A stretch of 64,000 bases of DNA, taken from Leucobacter sp. CX169 (GTDB taxonomy: Bacteria > Actinomycetota > Actinomycetes > Actinomycetales > Microbacteriaceae). Of the stretch, positions 16,593-25,247 are shown in pieces. Under the pieces are notes generated by a model, which made no database searches, had not been told where the DNA came from, and saw nothing but the letters and a program-made list of their open reading frames with translations. Position numbers and translations under genes: made by a program. The stretch lies in contig NZ_CP071051.1 in assembly GCF_017161405.1 (NCBI RefSeq), forward strand, positions 62,001 through 126,000. The letters are read 5' to 3'. Numbering within the stretch: position 1 is the stretch's first letter; each line of letters starts with the position of its first letter.

Positions 16593-16659
16593 TCGCCTTT
16601 GGTATCCATAAAGGCGAGATACTCATGTTCTATGGCGTAATTCTGTCGTTTATGTATAC
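16593..16659. promoter_or_regulatory. Inverted repeat and AT-rich promoter region of the prp operon
   Basis: TCGCCTTT (16593-16600) and AAAGGCGA (16610-16617) are perfect inverted arms around a 9-base centre, and GTATAC lies at 16654-16659 in TATGTATACGG. The stretch is clearly more AT-rich than the surroundings and precedes the GntR start by about 25-90 bases. It is the likely promoter and operator region of the methylcitrate operon; the binding protein is inferred to be the operon's own GntR regulator. Confidence 0.45.
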
Positions 16660-16683
16660 GGTAAGTGCATGAGGGGTGTGGGC

Positions 16684-17322
16684 ATGCGGGCGAGTGATCG
16701 CGCATACGCGCTGCTGCTGGACGAAATTCAGGGCGGCGTGCTCGCGCCCGGCGCCGTGCTCGGCGAGGCGCCGCAGGCCGAGCGCCTCGGCCTCAGCCGC
16801 ACCCCGGTCCGCGAAGCTCTCGGCCGCCTGATCGCCGACGGCCTCGTCGCGCAGCAGTCGCCGCGCGTCATGGTGGTCACCGATTTCGACGCCCGCGACG
16901 TGCGCTCGCTGTTCGAGACGCGTCGAGCGCTCGAAGAGACGGCTGCGCGCCTGGCGGCTCTGCGCGGAGACCGCGCGGTGTTCGCGGCCCTCGCCGACGC
17001 CTTCGACCGCGCGGGGCTTGGCCACGAGGGCGGCGTCGACGCCTACTACGCGCTGATCGCCGAGTTCGACGCGGCGCTCGACGCGGCGGTCGACAACGCC
17101 TATCTCGTGGCTGCCCTCCGCACCGTGCGCACCCACCTCGCGCGCGCCCGCCGCCTAGCCCGCGACAACCAGGAGCGCCTGCGCGCCTCGGTCGCCGAGC
17201 ACCGGCTCATCGCCAGCGCGATCTCGGCGGGCGACGCCGAGCTTGCCGCTCATGCCACCCATGTACACCTGCACCACGCACTGACTTCGATCCTCAGCTC
17301 TCTGTCGGAAGGAACCCCATGA
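16684..17322 (+). CDS. GntR/FadR-family regulator of the methylcitrate operon
   Basis: The ATG at 16684 is preferred because GAGGGGTG lies 6-13 bases upstream; an in-frame ATG at 16669 lacks a ribosome site. The 212 residues hold a winged helix with the GntR signature ([26 protein letters not shown], about 29-56) and an alpha-helical FCD effector domain (about 80-205) with Asp/His ligands such as [11 protein letters not shown] and VAEHRLI. FCD regulators sense small carboxylic acids. As first gene of the operon, overlapping prpD by ATGA, it is expected to sense a propionate-pathway metabolite and to regulate its own operon. Confidence 0.87.
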   Translation: MRASDRAYALLLDEIQGGVLAPGAVLGEAPQAERLGLSRTPVREALGRLIADGLVAQQSPRVMVVTDFDARDVRSLFETRRALEETAARLAALRGDRAVFAALADAFDRAGLGHEGGVDAYYALIAEFDAALDAAVDNAYLVAALRTVRTHLARARRLARDNQERLRASVAEHRLIASAISAGDAELAAHATHVHLHHALTSILSSLSEGTP

Positions 17323-18845
17323 CCGTCACCCACCACGTTCGCGTCTATCGCAGCGAAGAGGACCTGCCGCGTGTCGAGCAGCTCGCCTGGAAGATCGCGG
17401 AGGTCGCCACCGACCCCGTCGCCGTCGACCCCGAGGTCGTCGACATGATCATCAACCGCGTCATCGATAACGCGTCCGTCGCCGCGGCCTCGCTCGTGCG
17501 CGGACCCATCGTTGCCTCGCGGGCGCAGGCCCTCGCGCACCCCGTCTCGACCGGCGGCACCGGCGCCACGATCTTCGGCTGCGACCCGGCGACGAAGTCG
17601 AGCCCCGAGTGGGCCGCCTGGGCCAACGGGGTCGCCGTGCGCGAGCTCGATTACCACGACACGTTCCTCGCGGCCGAGTACTCGCACCCCGGTGACAACA
17701 TCCCGCCGATCCTCGCGGTCGCGCAGCACGCGGGCAAGGACGGCGCCGCCCTCACGCGTGGCATCGCCACGGGCTACGAGATTCAGATGAACCTCGTGCG
17801 TTCGATCTGCCTGCACAAGCACAAGATCGACCATGTCGCGCACATCGGCCCGTCGGCCGCCGCCGGTATCGGGACCCTGCTCGGCCTCGACACCGAGACG
17901 ATCTATCAGGCGGTCGGCCAGGGCCTGCACACCACGACCGCGACCCGGCAGAGCCGGAAGGGCGAGATCTCGACCTGGAAGGCGCACGCCCCCGCGTTCG
18001 CCGGCAAGATGGCCGTCGAGGCGGTCGACCGTGCCATGCGCGGCCAGACCAGCCCGTCGCCGATCTACGAGGGAGAGGACGGCGTCATCGCGTGGATGCT
18101 CGACGGCCCCGACGCGTCCTACGATGTGCCGATGCCCGCTCCCGGCGAAGCCAAGCGTGCCATTCTCGACTCGTACACGAAGGAGCACTCGGCCGAGTAC
18201 CAGGCGCAGGCCTGGATCGACCTCGCCCGGAAGCTGCACAGCGAGCACCCCGAGCTGCAGGACCCCGCGAACATCGCGAGCATCGTGCTGCACACGAGCC
18301 ACCACACGCACTACGTGATCGGCTCGGGCGCGAACGACCCGCAGAAGTACGACCCGCTGGCGTCGCGCGAGACGCTCGACCACTCCATTCCCTACATCTT
18401 TGCCGTCGCGCTGCAGGACGGTGGGTGGCACCACGTCGCCTCGTACGCCCCCGAGCGTGCGGGCCGCGCCGACACGGTCGAGCTGTGGAACAAGATCACG
18501 ACCGCGGAGGACGCGGAGTGGACGCGCCGCTACCACTCGGAGGACCCTGCCGAGAAGGCGTTCGGCGGCCGCGTCGAGATCACGCTCTCGGACGGCAGCA
18601 AGATCATCGACCAGATCGCCGTCGCCGACGCGCACCCGCTGGGCGCGCGCCCGTTCGCCCGCGCGAACTACATCGCGAAGTTCCGCATGCTCGCCGAGCC
18701 CGTGCTCGAGCCCGCCGAGATCGAGCGCTTCCTCGAGCTCGTGCAGCGCCTGCCCGAGCTGAGCGCGGCCGAGGTGAACGAGCTCACGATCGTCGCGAAG
18801 CCCGGCCTGCTCGAGTCGGCGCCGAGCCCGAAGGGTCTCTTTTAA
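17319..18845 (+). CDS. prpD: 2-methylcitrate dehydratase
   Basis: The ATG at 17319 follows GGAAGGA and overlaps the GntR stop. The 508-residue length and motifs match the MmgE/PrpD family: [24 protein letters not shown] (about 110-133), [16 protein letters not shown], and [16 protein letters not shown] with catalytic-region residues. PrpD dehydrates 2-methylcitrate to methylaconitate in propionyl-CoA breakdown in the cytosol. prpB overlaps its stop codon by one base (TAATG), so prpD-prpB is tightly coupled. Confidence 0.93.
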   Translation: MTVTHHVRVYRSEEDLPRVEQLAWKIAEVATDPVAVDPEVVDMIINRVIDNASVAAASLVRGPIVASRAQALAHPVSTGGTGATIFGCDPATKSSPEWAAWANGVAVRELDYHDTFLAAEYSHPGDNIPPILAVAQHAGKDGAALTRGIATGYEIQMNLVRSICLHKHKIDHVAHIGPSAAAGIGTLLGLDTETIYQAVGQGLHTTTATRQSRKGEISTWKAHAPAFAGKMAVEAVDRAMRGQTSPSPIYEGEDGVIAWMLDGPDASYDVPMPAPGEAKRAILDSYTKEHSAEYQAQAWIDLARKLHSEHPELQDPANIASIVLHTSHHTHYVIGSGANDPQKYDPLASRETLDHSIPYIFAVALQDGGWHHVASYAPERAGRADTVELWNKITTAEDAEWTRRYHSEDPAEKAFGGRVEITLSDGSKIIDQIAVADAHPLGARPFARANYIAKFRMLAEPVLEPAEIERFLELVQRLPELSAAEVNELTIVAKPGLLESAPSPKGLF

Positions 18846-19744
18846 TGCTGTACGCGAAGAGCACCCCCGAGGCGAAGCGCCGCGCGTTCCGCGAGCGCCT
18901 GGCGAGCGGCGAGCTGTTGCGGTTCCCCGGGGCCTTCAACCCGCTGTCGGCGCGGCTGATCGAACAGAAAGGCTTCGACGGCGTCTACATCTCGGGCGCC
19001 GTCCTCTCGGCGGACCTCGGCCTGCCCGACATCGGGCTCACCACCCTCACCGAGGTGGCGGGGCGCGCGAAGCAGATCGCCCGTATGACCGAGCTGCCCG
19101 CAATCGTCGACGCCGACACCGGCTTCGGCGAGCCGATGAATGTGGCCCGCACCATTCAGGAACTCGAAGACGCCGGCCTCGCCGGCTGCCACATCGAGGA
19201 CCAGATCAACCCGAAGCGCTGCGGCCACCTCGACGGCAAGGCCGTTGTCGACCAGGACACCGCGGTCAAGCGGATCCGGGCCGCGGTCGACGCTCGGCGT
19301 GACCCGAACTTCCTGATCATGGCGCGCACCGACATCGCGGCGGTCGACGGACTGGATGCCGCAATCGATCGCGCGAAGGCGCTCGTCGACGCGGGCGCCG
19401 ACGCGATCTTCCCCGAGGCGATGCGCTCGCTCGAGGAGTTCGCCGCGATGCGGGCCGCCCTCGACGTGCCGATCCTGGCGAACATGACCGAGTTCGGCAA
19501 GAGCCGACTGTTCAGCACGCTGGAACTGTCAGACGTCGGTGTGAACATGGTGATCTGGCCCGTCTCGATGCTTCGCATCGCGATGGGTGCGACCTCCCGT
19601 GCTCTCGATACGCTGAACGACGAGGGCCATCTCACCGGCAAGCTCGGAGAGATGCAACACCGGGCTGACCTGTACGAACTCATTGACTATGAGGGCTACA
19701 ACCACTTCGATACACACGTGTTCAACTTCGAGGTTGAGCGCTAA
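18845..19744 (+). CDS. prpB: Methylisocitrate lyase
   Basis: The ATG at 18845 overlaps the prpD stop. The 299-residue product has the signature KRCGH (124-128) with Cys126 as the catalytic residue, metal-binding VDADTGFGE upstream, and EDQINPKRCGH. This is the methylisocitrate/isocitrate lyase family; the short length and context fit PrpB, which splits methylisocitrate to pyruvate and succinate. The frame is open far upstream inside prpD, but those codons are out-of-frame prpD sequence. Confidence 0.95.
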   Translation: MLYAKSTPEAKRRAFRERLASGELLRFPGAFNPLSARLIEQKGFDGVYISGAVLSADLGLPDIGLTTLTEVAGRAKQIARMTELPAIVDADTGFGEPMNVARTIQELEDAGLAGCHIEDQINPKRCGHLDGKAVVDQDTAVKRIRAAVDARRDPNFLIMARTDIAAVDGLDAAIDRAKALVDAGADAIFPEAMRSLEEFAAMRAALDVPILANMTEFGKSRLFSTLELSDVGVNMVIWPVSMLRIAMGATSRALDTLNDEGHLTGKLGEMQHRADLYELIDYEGYNHFDTHVFNFEVER

Positions 19745-19755
19745 CAAGACACCCC

Positions 19756-19784
19756 GGGGCCCGGCCGGCAACGTGCCGGGCCCC
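19756..19784 (+). terminator. Intercistronic hairpin between prpB and prpC
   Basis: GGGGCCCGGC (19756-19765) pairs perfectly with GCCGGGCCCC (19775-19784) around a 9-base loop in the 69-base gap. No T run follows. It may act as an RNA-stability element or partial attenuator setting prpC level rather than as a full terminator. Confidence 0.55.
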
Positions 19785-19813
19785 ACCCAGCTGGCCACCG
19801 CAAAGGAGCAATC

Positions 19814-21004
19814 ATGGCGGAAGTAGAAATCAAGAAGGGCCTCGCCGGAGTCACCGCGGACGTCACCGCGATCTCCAAGGTGAACCCCGAGACGAACAGC
19901 CTGCTCTACCGCGGCTACCCGGTGCAGGAGCTCGCAGCGACCCAGCCGTTCGAGGCGGTCGCGCATCTGCTGTGGACTGGCGAGCTGCCCACCGAGGCGG
20001 AGCTCGCGGAGCTTCGCGCGACGGAGCGCGCACACCGCGCCCTCGCCCCCAATGTCAAGGCGGTCATTGACCTGATGTCGGTGGACGCCCACCCGATGGA
20101 CGAGGTGCGCACCGCGGTCAGCGTGCTCGGGGCCTCCGACACCTCGGCCGGCGCGTCCGTGCTCGACGCTTCGGGCAGCCCCGAGCTGAACCTCGAGCGC
20201 AGCATCCGCCTGTACGCGGCGTTGCCCGCGATCGTCGCCTACGGCCAGCGCCGCCGGCACGGCCTGCCGGCGATCGAGTCGCGCGACGACCTCGATTACG
20301 CCGCGAACTTCCTCTGGCTGACGTTCGGCGAGGTGACCGACCCCGTGGTGGTCGACGCCTTCAATCGCTCGATGATCCTCTATGCGGAGCACTCGTTTAA
20401 CGCGTCGACCTTCACCGCGCGCGTGATCACCTCGACGATGTCGGACCTGTACTCGGCGGTCACTGGAGCGATCGGCGCGCTCAAGGGCCCGCTGCACGGC
20501 GGTGCCAACGAGGCAGTCATGCACATCTTCGATGAGATCGGTTCGGCCGAGCAGGTCGTGCCCTGGCTCGAGACCGCGCTCGCCGAGAAGCGCAAGATCA
20601 TGGGCTTCGGCCACCGCGTCTACAAGCGCGGCGACTCGCGCGTGCCCACGATGCGCGCCGCGCTCGATACGCTCATCGCGTTCTACGATCGCCCCGACGT
20701 CGCGAAGCTCTACGAGACGCTCGAACACGAGTTCGTCTCGCGTAAGGGCATCTACCCGAACCTCGACTACCCCTCGGGCCCGGCCTACAACCTCATGGGC
20801 TTTGACACGCTCACCTTCACGCCGCTCTTCGTCGCGGCCCGGGTGACCGGGTGGACCGCACACATCTCCGAGCAGGCGGCCTCGAACGCCCTGATCCGCC
20901 CGCTCTCGGCCTACAACGGGCCGGGCGAGCGACACATCGCGGGCTACGCGCCCGACGAGGCGGCGCTCGCCGCGGCCCTGCGTGCGGACGAGGCGGCGAG
21001 CTAG
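19814..21004 (+). CDS. prpC: 2-methylcitrate synthase
   Basis: The ATG at 19814 follows AAAGGAG. At 396 residues it matches the short citrate-synthase type II/methylcitrate synthase class. The catalytic residues are visible: His228 in PLHGGANE, His267 in GFGHRVYKRGDSR and Asp318 in NLDYPSG. The N-terminal KKGLAGVTADVTAISKV and LLYRGYPVQEL are typical of methylcitrate synthases of actinobacteria. It condenses propionyl-CoA with oxaloacetate. The family also shows citrate synthase activity, but the prpDB context favours PrpC. Confidence 0.94.
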   Translation: MAEVEIKKGLAGVTADVTAISKVNPETNSLLYRGYPVQELAATQPFEAVAHLLWTGELPTEAELAELRATERAHRALAPNVKAVIDLMSVDAHPMDEVRTAVSVLGASDTSAGASVLDASGSPELNLERSIRLYAALPAIVAYGQRRRHGLPAIESRDDLDYAANFLWLTFGEVTDPVVVDAFNRSMILYAEHSFNASTFTARVITSTMSDLYSAVTGAIGALKGPLHGGANEAVMHIFDEIGSAEQVVPWLETALAEKRKIMGFGHRVYKRGDSRVPTMRAALDTLIAFYDRPDVAKLYETLEHEFVSRKGIYPNLDYPSGPAYNLMGFDTLTFTPLFVAARVTGWTAHISEQAASNALIRPLSAYNGPGERHIAGYAPDEAALAAALRADEAAS

Positions 21005-21006
21005 CC

Positions 21007-21777
21007 GTGACCGAGGCGCCGATCCTGTTTGAGATCAGCGACGGGCTTGCCCGGATCACGCTGAATCGCCCCGAGAAGCTCAACGCCTTCGACCGCGAGA
21101 TGGCCGAGAGCTGGTCGGACCTTGCCACCCAGGCGGTCCGCGAGCCGGGCGTCAAGGCGATCCTCGTCGAGGGCCGAGGGCGTGCGTTCTGTGCGGGCGG
21201 CGACGTCCGCGCAATCTCCGAGATGCCTGAGGGCGGTGCTGGCGTCAAGGCGCTGGCCGAGCGCATCAACATCGGCATCCGTGCGCTGCTCGACTCGGCG
21301 ATTCCGGTCGTGGCCGCGGCCAACGGGGCGACGGCCGGCGGCGGCCTCGGGATCTTGCTGAGCAGCGACTATGCGGTCCTCGGCGAGCGTTCGAAGGTGG
21401 GCAGTCGGTACGCGAACGTGGGGCTGACCCCCGACCTCTCGGTGACCGCCCTGCTGGCCGCCGCTGTCGGTGAGCGCCGGGCGCTCCAGCTGGTGTTGCA
21501 GGATCGGATGCTCACGGCCGAGGAGGCGCTGGATTGGGGGATCGCCGCCGAGGTGGTGCCCGATGAGCAGGTCTCCGAGCGGGCCGAGGCGATCGCCCGG
21601 TCCTGGATCGAGGGCGCGGCGGGAGCGTACGGCCAGGCGAAGCGGCTGATCCGCTCGCGGCCCGGGCGATCGATCGCCGAGCAGCTGGCCGAAGAGGCGC
21701 ACACGATCGGCGCCGCCCTGGACGGGCCCGAGGCGCGCGAGCGCATCGCGAGCTTCCTCGGCGCCGCGCGTGGCTGA
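21007..21777 (+). CDS. Enoyl-CoA hydratase/isomerase family protein
   Basis: A GTG two bases after the prpC stop gives 256 residues. The crotonase core is clear: ITLNRPEKLNAFD, GRGRAFCAGGDV (first oxyanion half), AAANGATAGGGLGILLSSDYAVL (second oxyanion half) and VGLTPDLSVTALLAAAVG. The acidic residue in the last block is Asp rather than the Glu common in true hydratases, so isomerase or another crotonase reaction is possible. It is within the prp operon and overlaps the next gene by eight bases. A role on an acyl-CoA feeding into or parallel to propionyl-CoA is inferred. Confidence 0.88.
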   Translation: MTEAPILFEISDGLARITLNRPEKLNAFDREMAESWSDLATQAVREPGVKAILVEGRGRAFCAGGDVRAISEMPEGGAGVKALAERINIGIRALLDSAIPVVAAANGATAGGGLGILLSSDYAVLGERSKVGSRYANVGLTPDLSVTALLAAAVGERRALQLVLQDRMLTAEEALDWGIAAEVVPDEQVSERAEAIARSWIEGAAGAYGQAKRLIRSRPGRSIAEQLAEEAHTIGAALDGPEARERIASFLGAARG

Positions 21778-22795
21778 GTCGACCTCCCGCCGCACCGTGC
21801 CCCTGCCCGAGTTCCACGACCCCGTGCCGCTCTGCCTGCCCGATGGGCGGCTGAACCCGGCCGCCGTCGGCTGGTCGCGGCGGCACCTACACCGCACGAA
21901 TCTCCCGCGCGCCGCCGCGGCCTGGGGTCGGAACAAGCGCTGGGAGTACTGGGGCATCACGACGCCCGCGCATGTCATCGGCCTCACGATCTCGAGCCTG
22001 GACTACGCGGGCGTGCACCAGTTCTTTGTGCTCGACCGGGCGACCGGTGAGCAGATCGAACGCGGCACCCTCGCACCGTTCGCGCGCGGCGTTTCGCTGC
22101 CCGACTCGCTGCCCCCGTTCACCGCACGAGCGGCCGGTCGGGGCTACTCCTTCGAGTTCGTCGACGCGGGGATGGGCGCGACGGCCCGGCTGCGCGCGAC
22201 GCTCGGCGAGCTCGAGATCGACGCCACCGTGCGTCTGCAGGGTGACGCGCTCGCCGTCGTGGTGCCGTGGTCGGAGAAGCGCTTTCAGTACACGGTGAAG
22301 GCGCCAGCGCAACCCGTCTCGGGCGCCCTCACGGTGGCGGGGGTGCGTCACGAGTTTGCTGCAGACTCGTTCGCGGTGCTTGACCGCGGGCGGGGGCGCT
22401 GGCCCTACTCGATGCAGTGGAATTGGGGCGCCGGCTCGGGGGTCGTGGCGGGCCGCACGATCGGCTTGCAGGTGGGCGGCCGCTGGACCGCTGGCACCGG
22501 CTCGACCGAGAATGCGGTGATGGTCGACGGCGTCGCGGAGTACCTCCCCGATGAGCTCGCGTGGGAGTACGACCGCGAGGCGCCCGAGCGGCCCTGGCGC
22601 GTGAGCGGCGAGCGCGTCGACGCGACCCTCACCCCGTTCGGGGTGCGCCGGGCTCGCACCAACGCGCTCGTCATCGACAGCGATACCCGGCAAGCGTTTG
22701 GGGTCTGGCGCGGCTGGGCGCTTCGTGAATCGGGCGAGCAGGTCGCGCTCGACGGGATCGTCGGCTGGGCCGAGGACGTGCAGAACCGCTGGTAA
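21770..22795 (+). CDS. DUF2804 domain-containing protein
   Basis: GTG at 21770 overlaps the end of the crotonase gene. The 341 residues match DUF2804: LCLPDGRLNPAAVGWSRR near the N terminus, KRWEYWGITTPAHVIGLTISSLDYAG, and later RGRWPYSMQWNWGAGSG and ENAVMVDG. No signal peptide or membrane helix is seen. The family has no known function; it is beta-rich. It ends the propionate operon, and a strong hairpin follows. Confidence 0.85.
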   Translation: MAESTSRRTVPLPEFHDPVPLCLPDGRLNPAAVGWSRRHLHRTNLPRAAAAWGRNKRWEYWGITTPAHVIGLTISSLDYAGVHQFFVLDRATGEQIERGTLAPFARGVSLPDSLPPFTARAAGRGYSFEFVDAGMGATARLRATLGELEIDATVRLQGDALAVVVPWSEKRFQYTVKAPAQPVSGALTVAGVRHEFAADSFAVLDRGRGRWPYSMQWNWGAGSGVVAGRTIGLQVGGRWTAGTGSTENAVMVDGVAEYLPDELAWEYDREAPERPWRVSGERVDATLTPFGVRRARTNALVIDSDTRQAFGVWRGWALRESGEQVALDGIVGWAEDVQNRW

Positions 22796-22806
22796 CTGCG
22801 CCAAAC

Positions 22807-22851
22807 GACCACGGCGGGCCACCGGATCCTGCCCGGTGGCCCGCCGTGGTC
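22807..22851. terminator. 19-bp perfect-stem bidirectional terminator
   Basis: GACCACGGCGGGCCACCGG (22807-22825) pairs perfectly with CCGGTGGCCCGCCGTGGTC (22833-22851), leaving a 7-base loop, ATCCTGC. It separates the convergent DUF2804 and DUF2871 genes. The GGATCCTGC core of the recurrent motif straddles stem end and loop. Confidence 0.85.
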
Positions 22852-22867
22852 GCGTCGGGGAGTGAGA

Positions 22868-23299
22868 CTACGCGGCGGCGACGGCCGCCTGGTCGCGCTT
22901 GATGCCCTTGCCGAGCGCAAGGAAGAGCAGCACCATGCCGACGGTGAGGAAGATGTGGCCGAGGCCGGCGATCCCCGAGATCATCGCGTTGGATTCCTTG
23001 CCCATGACGGTGAGCGAGCCGTGCCAGATCATCATGCCCGACGTGAGTACGACGCCCGCGTTGTAGGTCCAGAAGAACCAGCCGAACAGCTTGCTGTCCG
23101 AGATGCGGAACTGCTTCTCGAGCAGCAGCACGATGAGCAGGACGATGAAGCCGAGCGTCAGCAGGTGGGTGTGGACGAGGCCCAGCTGGGTGAACTCGCC
23201 CGATGGGAAGTCGTACGCCTTTGTGAACTCGCGGTAGAAGAGGCCGGAGGCGACGCCAACCGCCATGTAGGTGAATGCGGCGACGTAGAGCTTGTGCAT
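22868..23299 (-). CDS. DUF2871 membrane protein
   Basis: The ATG at 23299 follows AAAGG on the minus strand and gives 143 residues. It has four membrane helices and the DUF2871 motifs: a FYREFTK after helix one, QLGLVHTHLLTLGF (conserved His pair at the helix-two start), LEKQF, FFWTYNAGV and SGIAGLGHIFL. The paired histidines recall haem- or metal-binding membrane proteins, but no function is established. It lies 20 bases after the response regulator gene and is probably the last gene of the MMPL-kinase-regulator operon. Confidence 0.85.
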   Translation of the reverse strand: MHKLYVAAFTYMAVGVASGLFYREFTKAYDFPSGEFTQLGLVHTHLLTLGFIVLLIVLLLEKQFRISDSKLFGWFFWTYNAGVVLTSGMMIWHGSLTVMGKESNAMISGIAGLGHIFLTVGMVLLFLALGKGIKRDQAAVAAA

Positions 23300-23319
23300 A
23301 GTGGACCTTTCGTTGGGAA

Positions 23320-23964
23320 CTAGCTGTCTCGGGAATCGAAGGGGGAGATGAGGCCGGTCTCGCGCGCGAGCGTCACGGCCTTCGCGCGGCTCTCGACGCC
23401 GAGCTTGCCGAAGAGGTGCACGAGGTGGGTCTTCACCGTCGCCTCGGTGACGAAGAGCGCCTTGGCGATTTCGCGGTTCGAGGCGCCCGTGCCGAGCAAC
23501 TGCAGGACTTCGTGCTCGCGCGCAGTGAGCTTGGGCTGCGGCTGACGCATCCCGTCGACGACGCGGCGCGCCATCTCGGGGGCGAGGACCATCCCGCCGG
23601 CCGCCGCCTCGGTCAGGGACGACAGGATCGTGGCCGCGGACACGTCCTTCAGCAGGTAGCCGGCGGCGCCGGCCTCGACCGCGCGCAGGATCTCGACGTC
23701 GTGGTCGAAGGTGGTCAAGATGATGACGGCCGGGGCGGGAGTCTGCGCGCGGAGCCGGGCGGTCGTCTCGACGCCATCGATGCCGGCGCCGAGGCGTAGG
23801 TCGCACAACACGACCTGGGGGTGCAGGTGTTCGGCCAGCGCGATGGCCTCCTCGCCGGTGGCCGCCTCGCCGACGACGGTGACCGCGTCGGAGTTGGCGA
23901 AGAGCGCGCGCAGGCCGGTGCGGACGACGGGGTGGTCGTCCACGAGCAGGACGGTGATGGTCAT
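23320..23964 (-). CDS. NarL/LuxR-family response regulator
   Basis: The 214-residue protein has a receiver domain with phospho-acceptor Asp55 in VVLCDLRL, acidic DD at 9-10, the switch Thr in ILTTFD and Lys in YLLKDV. A LuxR-type HTH (about 150-207) reads LTAREHEVLQLLGTGASNREIAKALFVTEATVKTH. The start overlaps the kinase stop (ATGA). It is the cognate regulator of the adjacent kinase. The cassette corresponds in order and family to YdfI with YdfH and the MMPL protein YdfJ of B. subtilis. Confidence 0.93.
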   Translation of the reverse strand: MTITVLLVDDHPVVRTGLRALFANSDAVTVVGEAATGEEAIALAEHLHPQVVLCDLRLGAGIDGVETTARLRAQTPAPAVIILTTFDHDVEILRAVEAGAAGYLLKDVSAATILSSLTEAAAGGMVLAPEMARRVVDGMRQPQPKLTAREHEVLQLLGTGASNREIAKALFVTEATVKTHLVHLFGKLGVESRAKAVTLARETGLISPFDSRDS

Positions 23965-25247
23965 GGCTGAGGGTCCTCCAGTGGCTTCGCCGCGAGCGGG
24001 ACGTGCGCTGAGAGGGCGGTGCCCTCGCTCGGGGCGCTCTCGACGTCGAGCCCGCCGCCGAGTTCGTGCAGGCGTGCGCGCATCGAGTGGAGCCCGTACC
24101 CGCCGGTCGTGGCGGCGCCGGATCCGCGCGAGCGGGTGTGCCAGGCCGAGGTGTCGAAGCCCGCCCCGTCGTCGACGATATCGAGCCGGACCGAGTCGCC
24201 GGCGTCCGCCAGGTTCACGACCACCCGGGTGGCCTCGGCGTGCTGGCGCACATTCGCGAGCGCCGATTGCGCGGTGCGCAAGAGGGCGACCTCGACGGTG
24301 GTGGGAAGCGCGGGCAGGTTCTCGTCGACGCGGAACTCGGTGGCGAGCCCGGTCTCTTCGGTGAGTCGCTCGAGCATGCGGCGGAGCGCTCCTGAGAGTG
24401 CGCCTTCGTCGAGCGCGGCGGGCGCGAGGGCGGCAACGATGCGGCGCACATCGACGAGATTGTCGCGGGCGAGCGCGTCGATCTGCTCGAGGGTGCGCGG
24501 CATCGCAGCGAGTTCCCCCCGTTCGAGCGCCGCGGTCGTGAGCAGCGAGATGGACGACAGCCCCTGCGCGACCGTGTCGTGGATGTCGCGCGAGATGCGG
24601 GTGCGCTCGGCCTTCGCGCCCGAAAGGCGTTGCGTCTTCGCGAGTTCCTCCTGCAGCGCCGCCATTTCGGTCTGGGCGTGCACGAGGGAGGCGACGAGCC
24701 GCTGCCGCTCCTGCAGGTCGTTCACCAGCTCGACATACCCGCGGGCGATGAAGAGCGCGAACGTTCCCCCCAGGAGGGGCCCGATCACGTTGGCGTAGCT
24801 GGTGGTGCCGAAGTGGAGCGGCGGGGCGACGGCCACGACGAGGAACACCGCGACCGAGCAGATGACTGCCCAGCGCCACCGCAAGATATACCCCGCGAGG
24901 AGCCAGAGTGGGAACGCGAGCCAGATGAACTCGGCCGAGGCCGCCACCGTGCCGACCCAGATGAGGGCGAGACCCGCGAGCCACCAGGCCGCCACGGGGC
25001 GGTCGTCGACGCGCCCCGCGAGCACCACTCCGCCGACGTACCAGCCAGAGAAGACGAGGGCGCCGAGCAGCACCGGGGCCGCGGGCGAGCCATCGGCGAG
25101 CGCGCGCAGGCACGCGACGACAATGAGCACGGCGGTGATGAAGTGCAGCCCGAGCTGCATCGACCGGATCGTGGCGCTCAGGGTGCGCGGGGCGCCCTGA
25201 GCGATCGGGCTATCGGGTGAGGGCGGCTTCGCGCGGCTGCTGGCCAT
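23961..25247 (-). CDS. Two-component sensor histidine kinase (HisKA_3)
   Basis: ATG at 25247 (MASSRAKPPSP) gives 428 residues. The N-terminal part has five to six membrane helices (about 30-175) with very short loops, so ligand sensing within the membrane is likely. A coiled linker (about 180-215) leads to the HisKA_3 dimerisation box RTRISRDIHDTVAQGLSSI (phospho-His in the DIHD core) and an HATPase domain with NVRQHA, DDGAGF and GYGLHSM. The 5' end overlaps the MMPL gene by 38 bases. Together with the regulator and MMPL protein it forms an envelope-stress-like module. Confidence 0.92.
   Translation of the reverse strand: MASSRAKPPSPDSPIAQGAPRTLSATIRSMQLGLHFITAVLIVVACLRALADGSPAAPVLLGALVFSGWYVGGVVLAGRVDDRPVAAWWLAGLALIWVGTVAASAEFIWLAFPLWLLAGYILRWRWAVICSVAVFLVVAVAPPLHFGTTSYANVIGPLLGGTFALFIARGYVELVNDLQERQRLVASLVHAQTEMAALQEELAKTQRLSGAKAERTRISRDIHDTVAQGLSSISLLTTAALERGELAAMPRTLEQIDALARDNLVDVRRIVAALAPAALDEGALSGALRRMLERLTEETGLATEFRVDENLPALPTTVEVALLRTAQSALANVRQHAEATRVVVNLADAGDSVRLDIVDDGAGFDTSAWHTRSRGSGAATTGGYGLHSMRARLHELGGGLDVESAPSEGTALSAHVPLAAKPLEDPQP

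Noticed and set aside
21770-22795. Signal peptide on the DUF2804 protein
   Set aside because: The N terminus is polar and charged with no hydrophobic core.
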